Positions 48,552-58,255 of a DNA stretch of 64,000 nt are shown here, piece after piece. Position numbers and translations under genes: made by a program. Under the pieces are notes generated by a model, which saw only the letters and a list, made by a program, of their open reading frames with translations, did no database searches and was not told the DNA's origin. This DNA is from Ferruginibacter paludis. Lineage in GTDB: Bacteria; Bacteroidota; Bacteroidia; Chitinophagales; Chitinophagaceae. The stretch's first letter is position 1. Each line of letters opens with the position of its first letter. Location: assembly GCF_030409685.1 (NCBI RefSeq), contig NZ_JAUFQJ010000003.1, positions 124,001-188,000 on the forward strand, read 5' to 3'.

Positions 48552-49625
48552 ATGAAGGAGTCCGATAATTTTAAAGAATACATTACCGCTTTTGAAGCCA
48601 GGCTTGATCATGTTATAATTAATGATATTTCCCCCGAATTGTACTGCAGAAAATATTTGGCGCATCTTTTAAAACATAAAAAATATTACCTGTCCATTTA
48701 TGCGGATGTGTTGCAAAAAGTGATCCGGCATGGTGTACAAGACAAGGCAAATATTGTATTGGTAGATTTTGGAGCGGGTAATGGGCTGTTGGGCCTATTT
48801 GGAAAATTCTGTGGATTTAAAAAAGTTTTTGTCAACGACATTGATGAGAAGTTTGTACATGCTGCCAGACGTCTTGCTGAGCAACTGGAAATAAAAATGG
48901 ATGGGTATATACCTGGCGATATCAACGCTGTAAAAGCCCATTTTAAAAATGAAGCGCCGGATGCGGTTGCAGGAACAGATGTAATTGAACATATCTATAG
49001 CCTGGAAGAATTCTTCGCCTGTATTCAGCAAATGAACCAATTGATGATCACAGTTTTTACAACTGCATCCAACCCTGCTAATTTTTTAAAAGTTAATAGT
49101 TTAAAAAAGCTGCAGCTAAAAGACGAACTGGAAGGAGGAACGCCCGATGACGATGTTTTATTTGGGGAAACTGCCTTGCAACCTTTTATAAAAATACGGG
49201 AAGCAATTATCAGGAAATATAGCAGTGGCTTAAACGATGTTATTGTTAAGGAGCTGGCGAAAGCTACAAGGGGTAAAAACGAACTTGATATTGCAGGGGC
49301 AGTTAAAGAATTCAGCGTATCTGGAAAGATGCCTTTACCACCCACAGATACAAATACCTGTAACCCCATCAGCGGCAGCTGGACTGAAAGAATATTGTCC
49401 CTGGAGGAGTATGCCCGCATTTATAACGCCTTCGGCTTTAGCATTCAATTCTACAATGGCTTTTACAATGTATATGACGGAGGTATCAAAAAATATTTAA
49501 AAAAAATGCTGAATACGGCTATCGCTATTGCAGGCAATACAATTGCTCCATATATCGTGATTGTAGGTTGCCCGATAAACAGGCAAATTAAATTACGCAA
49601 TGATTCAATACCTGCCCTTAAATAA
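48552..49625 (+). CDS. SAM-dependent methyltransferase domain protein
   Basis: A 357-residue protein with a class I methyltransferase core at about 70-190: motif I VDFGAGNGLLGLFG, acidic motif II VNDIDEKF, and the later GTDVIEHIYSLEEFFACIQQM typical of the superfamily. The C-terminal 150 residues do not match anything I recognise and may bind the substrate. It is a single gene, convergent with aroC. The acceptor is unknown. Confidence 0.7.
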   Translation: MKESDNFKEYITAFEARLDHVIINDISPELYCRKYLAHLLKHKKYYLSIYADVLQKVIRHGVQDKANIVLVDFGAGNGLLGLFGKFCGFKKVFVNDIDEKFVHAARRLAEQLEIKMDGYIPGDINAVKAHFKNEAPDAVAGTDVIEHIYSLEEFFACIQQMNQLMITVFTTASNPANFLKVNSLKKLQLKDELEGGTPDDDVLFGETALQPFIKIREAIIRKYSSGLNDVIVKELAKATRGKNELDIAGAVKEFSVSGKMPLPPTDTNTCNPISGSWTERILSLEEYARIYNAFGFSIQFYNGFYNVYDGGIKKYLKKMLNTAIAIAGNTIAPYIVIVGCPINRQIKLRNDSIPALK

Positions 49626-49667
49626 TGGGGGGAAGAAACAATTGCGCCAGCAAGGTGGGTAAGTTTT

Positions 49668-50657
49668 TTAAACTATGCGGCGGATATTCTGTTCCAGCAT
49701 CATCAAATCAGCTAAAACAAAGGCTGTTACTGCTTCCAGCACAACTGGCACCCTTAACGCGATGCAAAGATCATGTCTGCCTTTTACTGAAAAATCTTCA
49801 GTTTCGCCAGTTTCTATATTGAGCGTGTGTTGAATTTTTGGAGTGGAAGATGTGGGTTTGATAGCTATCCGGAATACCAGTTCGTTGCTATTGGTAATAC
49901 CACCAACAATGCCACCTGCATGATTGGTAACAGTTTTTCCGCTACTGTCAGCAATGGCATCATTGTGCTCACTGCCGTACATGCGGGCGGCCGCAAACCC
50001 GGTTCCAAATTCAATCCCTCTTACTGCTGGTATTGCAAAAACAGCATGGCCAATCATCGATTCTGCTGAATCAAAAAATGGTTCACCCAAACCAACGGGT
50101 AAGCCATTTACTTTACATTCCACAATGCCTCCAATAGTATCTTTCGCATCAATGGCTTTTTGCAGACCAGCTTCCATATCTGTTTCGCCACCTATTTCAA
50201 GTATGGTGGATACGATGCTGATGTTAGATAATAATTTCTTCGCCACCACGCCCGCAGCAACCAGGCAAACGGTAAGCCTTCCGCTGAAATGGCCTCCGCC
50301 CCTGTAATCTTCAAAGCCGCCAAACTTTTTTGTAGCAACAAAATCTGCATGTCCGGGTCTTGGCACCGCCCGTTGCTTTTCATAATCGCCGCTGCGGGTA
50401 TTGGTATTGTCGAACAGGATGGTGATGGGAGCGCCGGTCGTCTTACCGTTATACACGCCATTCATAATCCTCGGCAGGTCGGCTTCCTTACGGGGTGTGG
50501 TTCCTTTAGCTCCTGCTTTTCTTCTTTCAATATCAGGGGTAAAATCATCCACAGCCAATGGCATACCTGCAGGGCACCCATCAATATTAATACCCACACA
50601 TTCGCCGTGCGATTCTCCAAAAATGCTTACCCTGAATATTCTTCCGAAACTGTTCAT
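49668..50657 (-). CDS. aroC: Chorismate synthase
   Basis: Last step of the shikimate pathway: converts 5-enolpyruvylshikimate-3-phosphate to chorismate with reduced FMN. It has 329 residues, slightly shorter than the usual 350-400. The signatures GESHGECVGINIDGCPAG, GGGHFSGRLTV and the C-terminal RHDLCIALRVPVVLEA are present. It is the last gene of the aromatic operon, downstream of aroA. Confidence 0.96.
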   Translation of the reverse strand: MNSFGRIFRVSIFGESHGECVGINIDGCPAGMPLAVDDFTPDIERRKAGAKGTTPRKEADLPRIMNGVYNGKTTGAPITILFDNTNTRSGDYEKQRAVPRPGHADFVATKKFGGFEDYRGGGHFSGRLTVCLVAAGVVAKKLLSNISIVSTILEIGGETDMEAGLQKAIDAKDTIGGIVECKVNGLPVGLGEPFFDSAESMIGHAVFAIPAVRGIEFGTGFAAARMYGSEHNDAIADSSGKTVTNHAGGIVGGITNSNELVFRIAIKPTSSTPKIQHTLNIETGETEDFSVKGRHDLCIALRVPVVLEAVTAFVLADLMMLEQNIRRIV

Positions 50658-50731
50658 AAATGTTATCTGGTTACCCTGTCACTTCATTTCAACAGGCTTT
50701 ATTGTTTATACTAAACTTAATTGAACTGCTG

Positions 50732-52012
50732 CTAATTAACCGCTGCACCTAATTGCATTAAGTGTTGATAAAAGTCGGGATAGGATTTATCAATTGCCTC
50801 CGCATCCTTGATGGTGGTTACTCCCCTTGCTTTTAAACCCGCAACTGCGCAGGCCATCGCAATCCTGTGATCATGATGAGAATGAACGGAAGCGCCATGA
50901 ACACCATGACCACCCTCTACTAACATCAAATCATCCTGCAATGTTATTTTAATCCCCATTTTACCAAACTCTTCCTGTAAGGTTAACCCCCGGTTACTTT
51001 CTTTATGTGCTAAACGGCTAACGCCTTCAATTGCAGTAGTACCGTTACAATACGCGGCTAATGCAACAAGCGGCGGAAATAAATCGGGACAATCGCTAGC
51101 ATCAAAGTGAAAAGCTTTTAAGCCGCTGCTGCCGGTTGCCGGCAAACCAATTTCTATCTGCTTTTCTTGTATGGAAATGCTGCTACCGCAATCAATTAAC
51201 GCCTTCAAAATTGCTTTATCTGCCTGCGTAGAATGAGTATCTAATCCTTCTACGGTTATCTTACCTGCAACTGCGCCTGCCACCAGTAAAAATGCTCCGC
51301 CGCTCCAATCCCCTTCAACCGTATATTTAATTAGTTTACCGGTTTCATTTCTTACGGGGTTCACCACAAACGATTCATAATTGTTGTTAACAACATCATA
51401 CCCGAAATGATGCATCACCTGCAAGGTAAGATCGATGTATGGTTTGCTTTTTAACCCGGTTACTTTGATGGTTACCGACTCGCTGGCAGCATTTCCATAC
51501 GCCATCAACAAGCCCGTTAAAAATTGAGAACTCAGCGATCCATCAATGGTAATGTCTTTGGGCTGCAACGGGCCGGTTATTTCAATGGGCAGTTTGCCGT
51601 TGTTTGATTGAATGGCAATATCCAGTTGCGGAAAGATGTCATCAAAAAAATTCATGGGCCTCGTCAACAGGCTCCCAGTGCCATTGATACGAATTGGGTT
51701 TTGGCTTAACGCGGCAATAGGTGCAAACATACGGATACCTAAACCACTTTCGCCGCAGTTTATTTCACTGCCTGCTGGCTGAACTCCATTACTGTCAACA
51801 GTTATATAATTATCAGCAGCAGGTGCGATAGTGGCCCCAAGTAGTTGAATTACTTCCAACGCCGCAAGGTCGTCATTGCTTTTACCCGGATTTTCAATAA
51901 TTGTTTTACCCTTATTTAACAGGGCGGCGGCACAAGCACGCTGCATAGAACTCTTGGATGTGGGCGCACTAATAATTCCTGAAACAGCAGAAGGTTGAAT
52001 GGTTACAGTCAT
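50732..52012 (-). CDS. aroA: 3-phosphoshikimate 1-carboxyvinyltransferase (EPSP synthase)
   Basis: Adds the enolpyruvyl group of PEP to shikimate-3-phosphate, 426 residues. Visible are the N-terminal APTSKSSMQRACAAALL substrate loop, GESGLGIRMFAPIAAL (in place of the usual LxNSGTxxR), the SSQFLTGLLMA segment and the C-terminal HRIAMACAVAG. It lies between aroB and aroC. The altered glycine/asparagine loop is a feature of Bacteroidota enzymes and may affect glyphosate sensitivity (inference). Confidence 0.94.
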   Translation of the reverse strand: MTVTIQPSAVSGIISAPTSKSSMQRACAAALLNKGKTIIENPGKSNDDLAALEVIQLLGATIAPAADNYITVDSNGVQPAGSEINCGESGLGIRMFAPIAALSQNPIRINGTGSLLTRPMNFFDDIFPQLDIAIQSNNGKLPIEITGPLQPKDITIDGSLSSQFLTGLLMAYGNAASESVTIKVTGLKSKPYIDLTLQVMHHFGYDVVNNNYESFVVNPVRNETGKLIKYTVEGDWSGGAFLLVAGAVAGKITVEGLDTHSTQADKAILKALIDCGSSISIQEKQIEIGLPATGSSGLKAFHFDASDCPDLFPPLVALAAYCNGTTAIEGVSRLAHKESNRGLTLQEEFGKMGIKITLQDDLMLVEGGHGVHGASVHSHHDHRIAMACAVAGLKARGVTTIKDAEAIDKSYPDFYQHLMQLGAAVN

Positions 52013-52080
52013 GATTATACTTAAGTCTTTGCAAAAGTTAGGGAACGTATGTGTGTAATTAGTTCCATAACAGGTTCAGT

Positions 52081-53133
52081 TTAACGGATCAAATTTTCCA
52101 GTTCGTTCATGCCAATAGGTTGAATCATAGCCTGCCCTATTTTATTCAGCAGGATGAAATTCATTGTATTGCTAGACCGTTTTTTATCCATTTTTAATAT
52201 TTCCCAAATCTTTTCTTTATCAAAGTCAAATTTTGTTGGTAGCTGATATTGTTCCAGCAACTCTTTTATTTGGTTGGCTTCGGAAGTAGAAAAATTATTT
52301 ACAGATACTGAAATATCTGTAGCGGCCATCATGCCAATACTTACAGCATGTCCATGTGGAAGCTGGTACATATTTTCAATAGCATGCCCCAGTGTATGGC
52401 CAAAATTTAAGAGCTTACGGTCGCCCTGTTCAAACTCATCATTTACCACCACGGCTGTTTTTATCTGAACATTTTTTTCAATAAGTGCTGCCAGTTTATT
52501 TGCATCGGATTTAAAACTTTCGATTGACTCCTTTTGCAGCAATTCAAATAAAGCGGTATCTTTTATACAGGCATGTTTAATTACTTCAGCAAAGCCATTG
52601 ATCCATTGGCCTGTGGGCAAGGTTTGCAAAAGCGCATAATCGAATAATAAAAACTCTGGTTGTTTTATCAGCCCCACCAGGTTTTTATATATGCCAACAT
52701 CCACCCCGTTTTTACCACCAATTGAAGCATCGACCATTGCAAGAATAGTAGTTGGTACAAAACCAAACCTTACACCCCGCATGTAGATACTGGCGGCATA
52801 GCCCGTAATATCTGTTACCACACCACCACCAACGCCCACAATAAAAGTATTTCTGTCTGCATTTTTTGCAATCAGTTCTTTCACGATGAAATCAACCGTT
52901 GACTGCTGTTTATGCTCTTCCCCTGCCGGCAGCACAATGGTCTGCCAGCCATCAAATAGTGTTTTATGGCTCTGAAAAACATTGCTATCGGTAATTAAGA
53001 AAGTTTTTTGTCTACTTACAACCTGTTCAAGATGAGCAAATGTGGCGTCAAAATAATATACACCATCAAAATTTCCGCCAGCGGGTAACGCCTCGGCAGA
53101 ACCTGACAATGAGGAAACCTTTATAATTTTCAT
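52081..53133 (-). CDS. aroB: 3-dehydroquinate synthase
   Basis: NAD- and zinc-dependent cyclisation of DAHP to 3-dehydroquinate, 350 residues. Key blocks are VGVGGGVVTDITGYAASIYMRGV (abridged NAD-binding and metal region), FVPTTILAMVDASIGGKNGV and the metal-binding LNFGHTLGHAIE and PHGHAVSIGM. Position in the operon: after the DAHP synthase gene and before aroA. Confidence 0.96.
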   Translation of the reverse strand: MKIIKVSSLSGSAEALPAGGNFDGVYYFDATFAHLEQVVSRQKTFLITDSNVFQSHKTLFDGWQTIVLPAGEEHKQQSTVDFIVKELIAKNADRNTFIVGVGGGVVTDITGYAASIYMRGVRFGFVPTTILAMVDASIGGKNGVDVGIYKNLVGLIKQPEFLLFDYALLQTLPTGQWINGFAEVIKHACIKDTALFELLQKESIESFKSDANKLAALIEKNVQIKTAVVVNDEFEQGDRKLLNFGHTLGHAIENMYQLPHGHAVSIGMMAATDISVSVNNFSTSEANQIKELLEQYQLPTKFDFDKEKIWEILKMDKKRSSNTMNFILLNKIGQAMIQPIGMNELENLIR

Positions 53134-53234
53134 ACAACAACCTTAATAAAAAATTAGCATCCTGAGTAATGTCTTACTCCTTTCAATCAGATCAAAAATT
53201 CTTCGTTAATTTCAAAAATAATTTCTCCAACTTT

Positions 53235-54323
53235 TTAACTGTTCATCACCTTGTTTTGATGGTTGATACTTTCCAAATGCACTGCATCAAAATATTTGGT
53301 GATAAAGTCCTGGCTTAAACCCAGTTTATCGCCTTTGTTAATCGCCTTCTGCAAAATATCATTCCATCGGTTGGTTTGCAAAATGGTTATGTTATTCGCT
53401 CTTTTATATTCACCAATTTTATCAGCAATTTTCATACGCTGCGCAATCAATGCAAGCAACTCATCATCTACATGATTGATTTGCTCACGAAGTGTGGCAA
53501 GGGCGGTAATGAACTCCTGCTTGTCTGTTGCTTCGGAACGCCAGATCAATGCATCCAGCATTTCAGATAAGCGTTCGGGGGTTATTTGTTGTTTCGCATC
53601 ACTCCACGCATTATCAGGATCAATATGGCTTTCAATCATCACGCCATCAAAATCAAGGTCAATACTTTTTTGAGAAATCGACTGCAGATTGGTTCTGTTA
53701 CCACAGATATGAGAAGGATCGCAGATTAAAATCATTTCCGGAAAACGACGCTTCATTTCGATAGGCAAATGCCACATAGGAGCGTTACGATACTCCGTGT
53801 TTCCGTAGTTTGAAAACCCCCGGTGTATCATACCAACTTGTTTAATTCCTGCTTTCTGTATGCGCTCAATAGCTCCAGTCCACAATTCAAGATCAGGATT
53901 AATGGGATTTTTAATCAGCACAGGTACATCAACACCACGCAGGGCATCTGCTACTTCCTGCACACTGAAAGGATTTACGGTTGTTCTTGCACCAATCCAA
54001 AGCATGTCAGTATCAAAATGCAATGCATCTTCCACATGTTTTGCGGTAGCAACTTCCACAGTAGTTGGCATGCCCGTAATTTTTTTCGCCTGGGCCATCC
54101 ATGATAAGCCTTTTGCGCCAATTCCTTCAAATAAACCTGGCTTTGTGCGGGGCTTCCAGATGCCTGCACGTAGTATATCTACCTTACCTGTTTTAGCAAG
54201 CCGGGTAGCAGTTTCAATCACCTGCTCTTCTGTTTCGGCACTGCACGGGCCACTAATAATTAATGGGCGCTTGGTCCATTTTTCCTGCATTAACTGTTTC
54301 ATTGTCTTGTTTTCTGTTTGCAT
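53235..54323 (-). CDS. Bifunctional DAHP synthase (class I beta) / chorismate mutase
   Basis: First step of the shikimate pathway fused to the first step of the Phe/Tyr branch, about 362 residues. The N-terminal domain (RPLIISGPCSAETEEQV, DILRAGIWKPRTKPG, CDPSHICGNR) is the short type I beta DAHP synthase. Residues about 275-345 form an AroQ chorismate mutase (REQINHVDDELLALIAQRMK, IADKIGEYKR). In such fusions the mutase often acts as a prephenate-sensing regulatory domain. The start is uncertain between ATGs at 54350, 54323 and 54302. It lies between the broken GNAT gene and aroB. Confidence 0.93.
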   Translation of the reverse strand: MQTENKTMKQLMQEKWTKRPLIISGPCSAETEEQVIETATRLAKTGKVDILRAGIWKPRTKPGLFEGIGAKGLSWMAQAKKITGMPTTVEVATAKHVEDALHFDTDMLWIGARTTVNPFSVQEVADALRGVDVPVLIKNPINPDLELWTGAIERIQKAGIKQVGMIHRGFSNYGNTEYRNAPMWHLPIEMKRRFPEMILICDPSHICGNRTNLQSISQKSIDLDFDGVMIESHIDPDNAWSDAKQQITPERLSEMLDALIWRSEATDKQEFITALATLREQINHVDDELLALIAQRMKIADKIGEYKRANNITILQTNRWNDILQKAINKGDKLGLSQDFITKYFDAVHLESINHQNKVMNS

Positions 54324-54490
54324 TGTAAAATTAGTTTTTGTTACCAACATTTATTCATCCTATTTGTACGGTTACTCTAATTGTAACCATTCTCTTTTAT
54401 CGTAAACTCCGTCAATTCGCAGCCAATTCCCTTTGTGTCCTCCCTCATTAATACCATTCTTCCATAATAGTAACTCTGTTTATCGCTGAC

Positions 54491-54902
54491 TCAATTTCCG
54501 GCCTGCCAGATCTTCCAATCTTTAAAACTCAATTCAAATTTTATTTCTTTAGCTCCGTGCAATCCTTGTATTGGGACCTGTACCCAACCAAATGTCATCC
54601 CGCTCCTGATCAAAATACCAGTGCAACATACAATCATGTATTTTTTTTCCGATCCCTTTTGCTGCAAAATCCGGATGAACAAACAATGCCCAAACATTTT
54701 TCTCTGCCAAGTCCACAATGGAAAAACCAGCTACCCGGTCTTGTACCATACAAACCCAGCCTTTGCTACGATTAAACAAATAATTATAATAATCGGCCTC
54801 CGTTACCAATGACGGGTTGCTCAATGTATTTTCCTTTACCGCAAGCCTCACTTCCATCAATTGCTTTATATCATCCTTTTGCGCTTCTCTAAAAATCATC
54901 AC
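54491..54902 (-). pseudogene. GNAT acetyltransferase, disrupted by an internal deletion/frameshift
   Basis: The first 117 codons encode an ordinary GNAT N-terminus (IFREAQKDDIKQLMEVRLAV; WALFVHPDFAAKGIGKKIHD, the acetyl-CoA loop; DDIWLGTGPNTR), then stop at 54549. The normal end of this family (GLHGAKEIKFELSFKDWK) is present immediately downstream, but in another reading frame that ends at 54491. The FYxKxGW segment that should join them is missing. This points to a small deletion whose length is not a multiple of three. The remnant lies within the aromatic operon, six bases after the tyrA stop. Confidence 0.75.
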
Positions 54903-54908
54903 AAAAAA

Positions 54909-55835
54909 CTATTGAAAAATTCTTTTTATCTTATTTGCATTTTCCATCAGCTCAGTCAGGTATTCGATATTTTCTTTTTCCAGGCTTGCTTTAAATTTTC
55001 TTAACTGCGTAATATGTTCATTCAACACATCCAATACGTTTTCCCTGTTCTGCATAAAGATGGGTGCCCACATGGCCGAATTACTTTTTGCCAAGCGCAC
55101 CGTACTTTCAAAACCACCGCCTGCCAGTGCAAAAATTGCTTCATCTTCCTTTTCTTTTTCTAATACTGTATTGGCCAACGCAAAAGAAGTGATATGTGAG
55201 ATATGACTGATGTAGGCCGCATGTATATCATGACTGTGCGCATCCATATAAACGATGTTCATGCCCAATGCCCTGTAAATATTTTCAACAGCGTTTACAA
55301 CGCTTTCATCCGTTTGTTCTTTTTCACAAATTACACAGGCTCTTCCTTCAAAAGCACCTCTCACTGCGGCTTCCGGGCCACTATACTCTGTACCCCACAT
55401 GGGATGCGTAGCTATAAAGCGGTGCCGCATAGGATGACCTTTTAACGAATCACACAATGCAAATTTGGTTGACCCTGCATCTGCGACCATCTGATTTCCA
55501 GTAATCAAATCCATTATTTGTTTCATTACTACAACTGTTGCATCTACCGGAATTGCTACATAAATAAAATCACTTTGTTTTACAGCTTCTTCCAGCGGCA
55601 GGGCTTCATCGATAATACCCAATGCTTTTGCCTTTTCTAAACTGGCCGCCGTTCTGCTTACACCAATTATTTTTTTTGCAAATCCTTTTTCCTTCATGGC
55701 CAATGCAAAGGAACCGCTTATTAAGCCCACACCCACAATAGTAACAACATCTGTTTTGGCCTCGCCAACAAACGGTTGCAAAGCCTGTCTATTGGTGGCC
55801 TGAATATTTGTATTTATCAATTCTTTATCTTCCAT
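54909..55835 (-). CDS. tyrA: Prephenate dehydrogenase
   Basis: Oxidative decarboxylation of prephenate to 4-hydroxyphenylpyruvate, the tyrosine branch, 308 residues. The NAD-binding motif is VGVGLISGSFALAMKEKG at about 34-51. The catalytic histidine lies in THPMWGTEYSGP and the second conserved block is HDIHAAYISHISHITSFALA. It has no fused chorismate mutase; that activity is in the DAHP synthase fusion of the same operon. Confidence 0.94.
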   Translation of the reverse strand: MEDKELINTNIQATNRQALQPFVGEAKTDVVTIVGVGLISGSFALAMKEKGFAKKIIGVSRTAASLEKAKALGIIDEALPLEEAVKQSDFIYVAIPVDATVVVMKQIMDLITGNQMVADAGSTKFALCDSLKGHPMRHRFIATHPMWGTEYSGPEAAVRGAFEGRACVICEKEQTDESVVNAVENIYRALGMNIVYMDAHSHDIHAAYISHISHITSFALANTVLEKEKEDEAIFALAGGGFESTVRLAKSNSAMWAPIFMQNRENVLDVLNEHITQLRKFKASLEKENIEYLTELMENANKIKRIFQ

Positions 55836-55866
55836 TGTATAAACAATCTTAATTTCTTGCAGCCTT

Positions 55867-57105
55867 TTATTTTTGCAAACCTATTTTTTTAATGCGCTCA
55901 ATTGCTTCTGTTATTTTTTCTTCACTGCTGCATAAACTGATTCTTATATAACCATTCCCCGCACTTCCAAAGATGCCCCCCGGAGTTATAAATACATTTG
56001 ATTCGTACAACACTTTATCGCTTAATGCATATCCGTCTTTATACCCTTGCGGAATGGCTGCCCACATAAATAAACCCACCTGGCTTTCGTCGAATGTGCA
56101 TTGCAGTAAATTCAACAGATCAACTACTTTTTTTCTTCTTGCACTGTAGACCGCATTTACTTCTTTGTGAAAACTGGCGGGCAATTGCAATGCCTTTGCT
56201 GCTGCCAGCTGCAGGGGCAAAAACATACCGCTATCCATATTACTTTTAAACCGTAATACCTCATTTATTCTTTGCTGGGCACCGGCAAGTATGCCTATCC
56301 TCCATCCTGCCATATTATGAGATTTGCTCAAGCTGTTCAGTTCTATTGCAACGTCCAAAGCCCCTTCAACACTTAGCAAGCTCGCCGGCGTATCATTTAA
56401 GATAAAGCTGTATGGATTATCATGCACCAATAAAATGTGGTGTTTTTTTGCAAAGGCAACCAATTGCATAAATAAATCGTGTGATGGTAATTGACCGGTT
56501 GGCATTTGAGGATAGTTTACAAACATCAGCTTTACTTTTTGTAAGTCTGTTTTTTCCAGTGCCGAAAAGTCAGGGTACCAGTTATTTTCTTTTGTAAGCG
56601 TATATGCTTCCACGTTAGCCCCGGCAATCTTTGCAGCGCTCATGTAAGTAGGATACCCCGGATTAGGTATTAAAACAGTATCACCCGGATTTAAATACGT
56701 CATACAAATGTGCATGATACCCTCCTTACTGCCTATCAGCGGCAATATTTCTGTATCTGCATCCAGTACAACGTTGTACCACCTTTTATACCATTCCGCA
56801 ACTGCCTTTCTTAACACAGGGCTGCCTTTATAATTCTGGTAACCATGTTGGCCCGGCTTAACAGCTTCTTCATGCAATGTTTTTATTACATCAGGATGAG
56901 GGGGCAGATCAGGGCTGCCTATCCCCAGGTTAATTACCTGTTTACCTGCTTTATTTAAGTCATCTATTTCTCTTAGTTTTTGAGAAAAATAATATTCACC
57001 AATACCTTCCAGCCTTTTTGCAACGGTCATTTCAATTACTTCACTGGTGACTGGCGCAACGGCATTTGCTGTTGTTGTTTGGGTCGAAATCGTTTCTTTG
57101 CTCAT
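55867..57105 (-). CDS. Class I/II pyridoxal-phosphate aminotransferase (probable aromatic aminotransferase)
   Basis: A 412-residue aminotransferase. Landmarks are INLGIGSPDLPPHPDV, the PLP-binding NPGYPTYMSAA and VNYPQMPTGQLP regions, and the Schiff-base lysine in NSLSKSHNMAGWRIG. Between pheA and tyrA it most likely converts phenylpyruvate and 4-hydroxyphenylpyruvate to Phe and Tyr (inference from context). NPxxPTG is changed to NYPQMPTG, which is normal in the Bacteroidota members of this group. Confidence 0.9.
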   Translation of the reverse strand: MSKETISTQTTTANAVAPVTSEVIEMTVAKRLEGIGEYYFSQKLREIDDLNKAGKQVINLGIGSPDLPPHPDVIKTLHEEAVKPGQHGYQNYKGSPVLRKAVAEWYKRWYNVVLDADTEILPLIGSKEGIMHICMTYLNPGDTVLIPNPGYPTYMSAAKIAGANVEAYTLTKENNWYPDFSALEKTDLQKVKLMFVNYPQMPTGQLPSHDLFMQLVAFAKKHHILLVHDNPYSFILNDTPASLLSVEGALDVAIELNSLSKSHNMAGWRIGILAGAQQRINEVLRFKSNMDSGMFLPLQLAAAKALQLPASFHKEVNAVYSARRKKVVDLLNLLQCTFDESQVGLFMWAAIPQGYKDGYALSDKVLYESNVFITPGGIFGSAGNGYIRISLCSSEEKITEAIERIKKIGLQK

Positions 57106-57150
57106 CCTTTGTTCTTTAACACTAAAAAAAATTGCTTATACTTTATGCCT

Positions 57151-58068
57151 TTACTTCTGTTTTGTTTTCTGGCTTTGCGAAGGCAAAGGAACAGCTTTTC
57201 CATTTTTATAGATACCGTATATTTTTACTTCTTCTGTAATCGGTTCAATTTTTTTGATCAGGTTATAAAATTGTTCTACTGTATCGAACTCAACATCCGC
57301 ATGAAAGGAATATTTAAAATCGCTGCCAGGTATTGGGAAAGACTGCAATTTGCTGAGGTTAATGCCAGCATCGGCAATATTGGTTAATACCCTGGCTAAA
57401 CTGCCTTTTGAATGGTCTGTATGAAAATTGATAGAAGCCTTGTCAGCACCAGGTATTGCTTCTGCCTCGCCCGCTTTTTGCAGTATTAAAAACCGGGTGT
57501 AATTATTTTTTAACGTATGAATGTTTGGGGCTATGATACTAAGATCATAAATTTCTGCGGCTAGTTTACTTGCAATGGCAGCCACATGCTTGCTTCTGTG
57601 CTGATGAACCTGTTTGGCGCTTAGTGCCGTATCTTCTTTTTCAACCAGTTTCCAATTGTATTTATCTAAAAATCCAAAACATTGCTGAATAGCCATTGGA
57701 TGAGAATGCACTTCTTTAATATCGCCTAACTCAACACCAGGGTTTACCATCAAATGCTGGTTAATCTGCAAATAAACTTCGCCAACAATGGTGAGGTTAC
57801 TTTTTTGCAGCAAATTATAATTGGGTAATATACTTCCCGCAATAGAATTTTCTATGGCCATTACACCGCCATCACTCTTCCTTTTATTGCCGGCAATTTC
57901 TATTACTTCCTTGAAAGTGGAGCAGCAGATCACTTCAACCGAGTTGCCAAAAAAAATTCTTGCAGCTTCCTGGTGAAAACATCCTTCAAATCCCTGGATA
58001 GACACCTTTCGTTGTGTATTACGTTCAACTACCTCATTTCCGTTAACTGCATTGTACCGCTCACCCAT
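57151..58068 (-). CDS. pheA: Prephenate dehydratase with ACT domain
   Basis: Phenylalanine branch: prephenate to phenylpyruvate, 305 residues. The catalytic domain has VSIQGFEGCFHQEAA, MAIENSIAGSILPNY and the Thr-Arg-Phe of NNYTRFLIL. The C-terminal ACT domain is at about 205-285 (DHSKGSLARVLTNIADAGIN); its ESRP-like motif reads LSKLQSFPI. ACT domains bind Phe for feedback control. It is the first enzyme gene of the operon, directly after a leader peptide and terminator that look like a Phe/Tyr attenuator. Confidence 0.95.
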   Translation of the reverse strand: MGERYNAVNGNEVVERNTQRKVSIQGFEGCFHQEAARIFFGNSVEVICCSTFKEVIEIAGNKRKSDGGVMAIENSIAGSILPNYNLLQKSNLTIVGEVYLQINQHLMVNPGVELGDIKEVHSHPMAIQQCFGFLDKYNWKLVEKEDTALSAKQVHQHRSKHVAAIASKLAAEIYDLSIIAPNIHTLKNNYTRFLILQKAGEAEAIPGADKASINFHTDHSKGSLARVLTNIADAGINLSKLQSFPIPGSDFKYSFHADVEFDTVEQFYNLIKKIEPITEEVKIYGIYKNGKAVPLPSQSQKTKQK

Positions 58069-58108
58069 TTACTGTTAATTTTTAAATTTACCCAGATGGC
58101 TTATAAAC

Positions 58109-58138
58109 AAAAATCCCGACCTTTTTAGCCGGGATTCT
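58109..58138 (-). terminator. Attenuator terminator upstream of pheA
   Basis: On the minus strand: AATCCCGGC, 7-base loop, GTCGGGATT, then TTTTTG. The stem is 9 bp including one G-T pair. It lies 40 bases before the pheA ATG, that is, inside the operon's leader rather than after a gene. Confidence 0.85.
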
Positions 58139-58172
58139 TTTTATGTTAATCTGTTTTAATTGTTTTCAGTGC

Positions 58173-58247
58173 TTAACAAAAGACTCCCGGTCTATTTTTA
58201 AAATAGAAGCTAAAATAAAATCGGGTGTAAGTTGTAGCTGTTGTCAT
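58173..58247 (-). CDS. Phe/Tyr-rich leader peptide (24 residues)
   Basis: Short frame starting with ATG at 58247 and ending with TAA at 58173. It begins MTTATTYTRF, and residues 10-16 are FYFSFYF; Tyr is at 7, 11 and 15, and Phe at 10, 12, 14, 16 and 23. Eight of 24 residues are aromatic, and there is no Trp. The density of the two products of the downstream operon is the hallmark of a control codon run, as in the Escherichia coli pheA leader. The end of the frame overlaps the region that can pair either with the codon run or with the terminator's 5' arm. Expression has not been shown. Confidence 0.8.
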   Translation of the reverse strand: MTTATTYTRFYFSFYFKNRPGVFC

Positions 58248-58255
58248 TTGAAAAT

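Noticed and set aside
54491..54718. Separate 75-residue gene overlapping the GNAT remnant
   Set aside because: Only its last 24 residues look like protein, and they match the C-terminus of the GNAT family; the rest is out-of-frame GNAT sequence.
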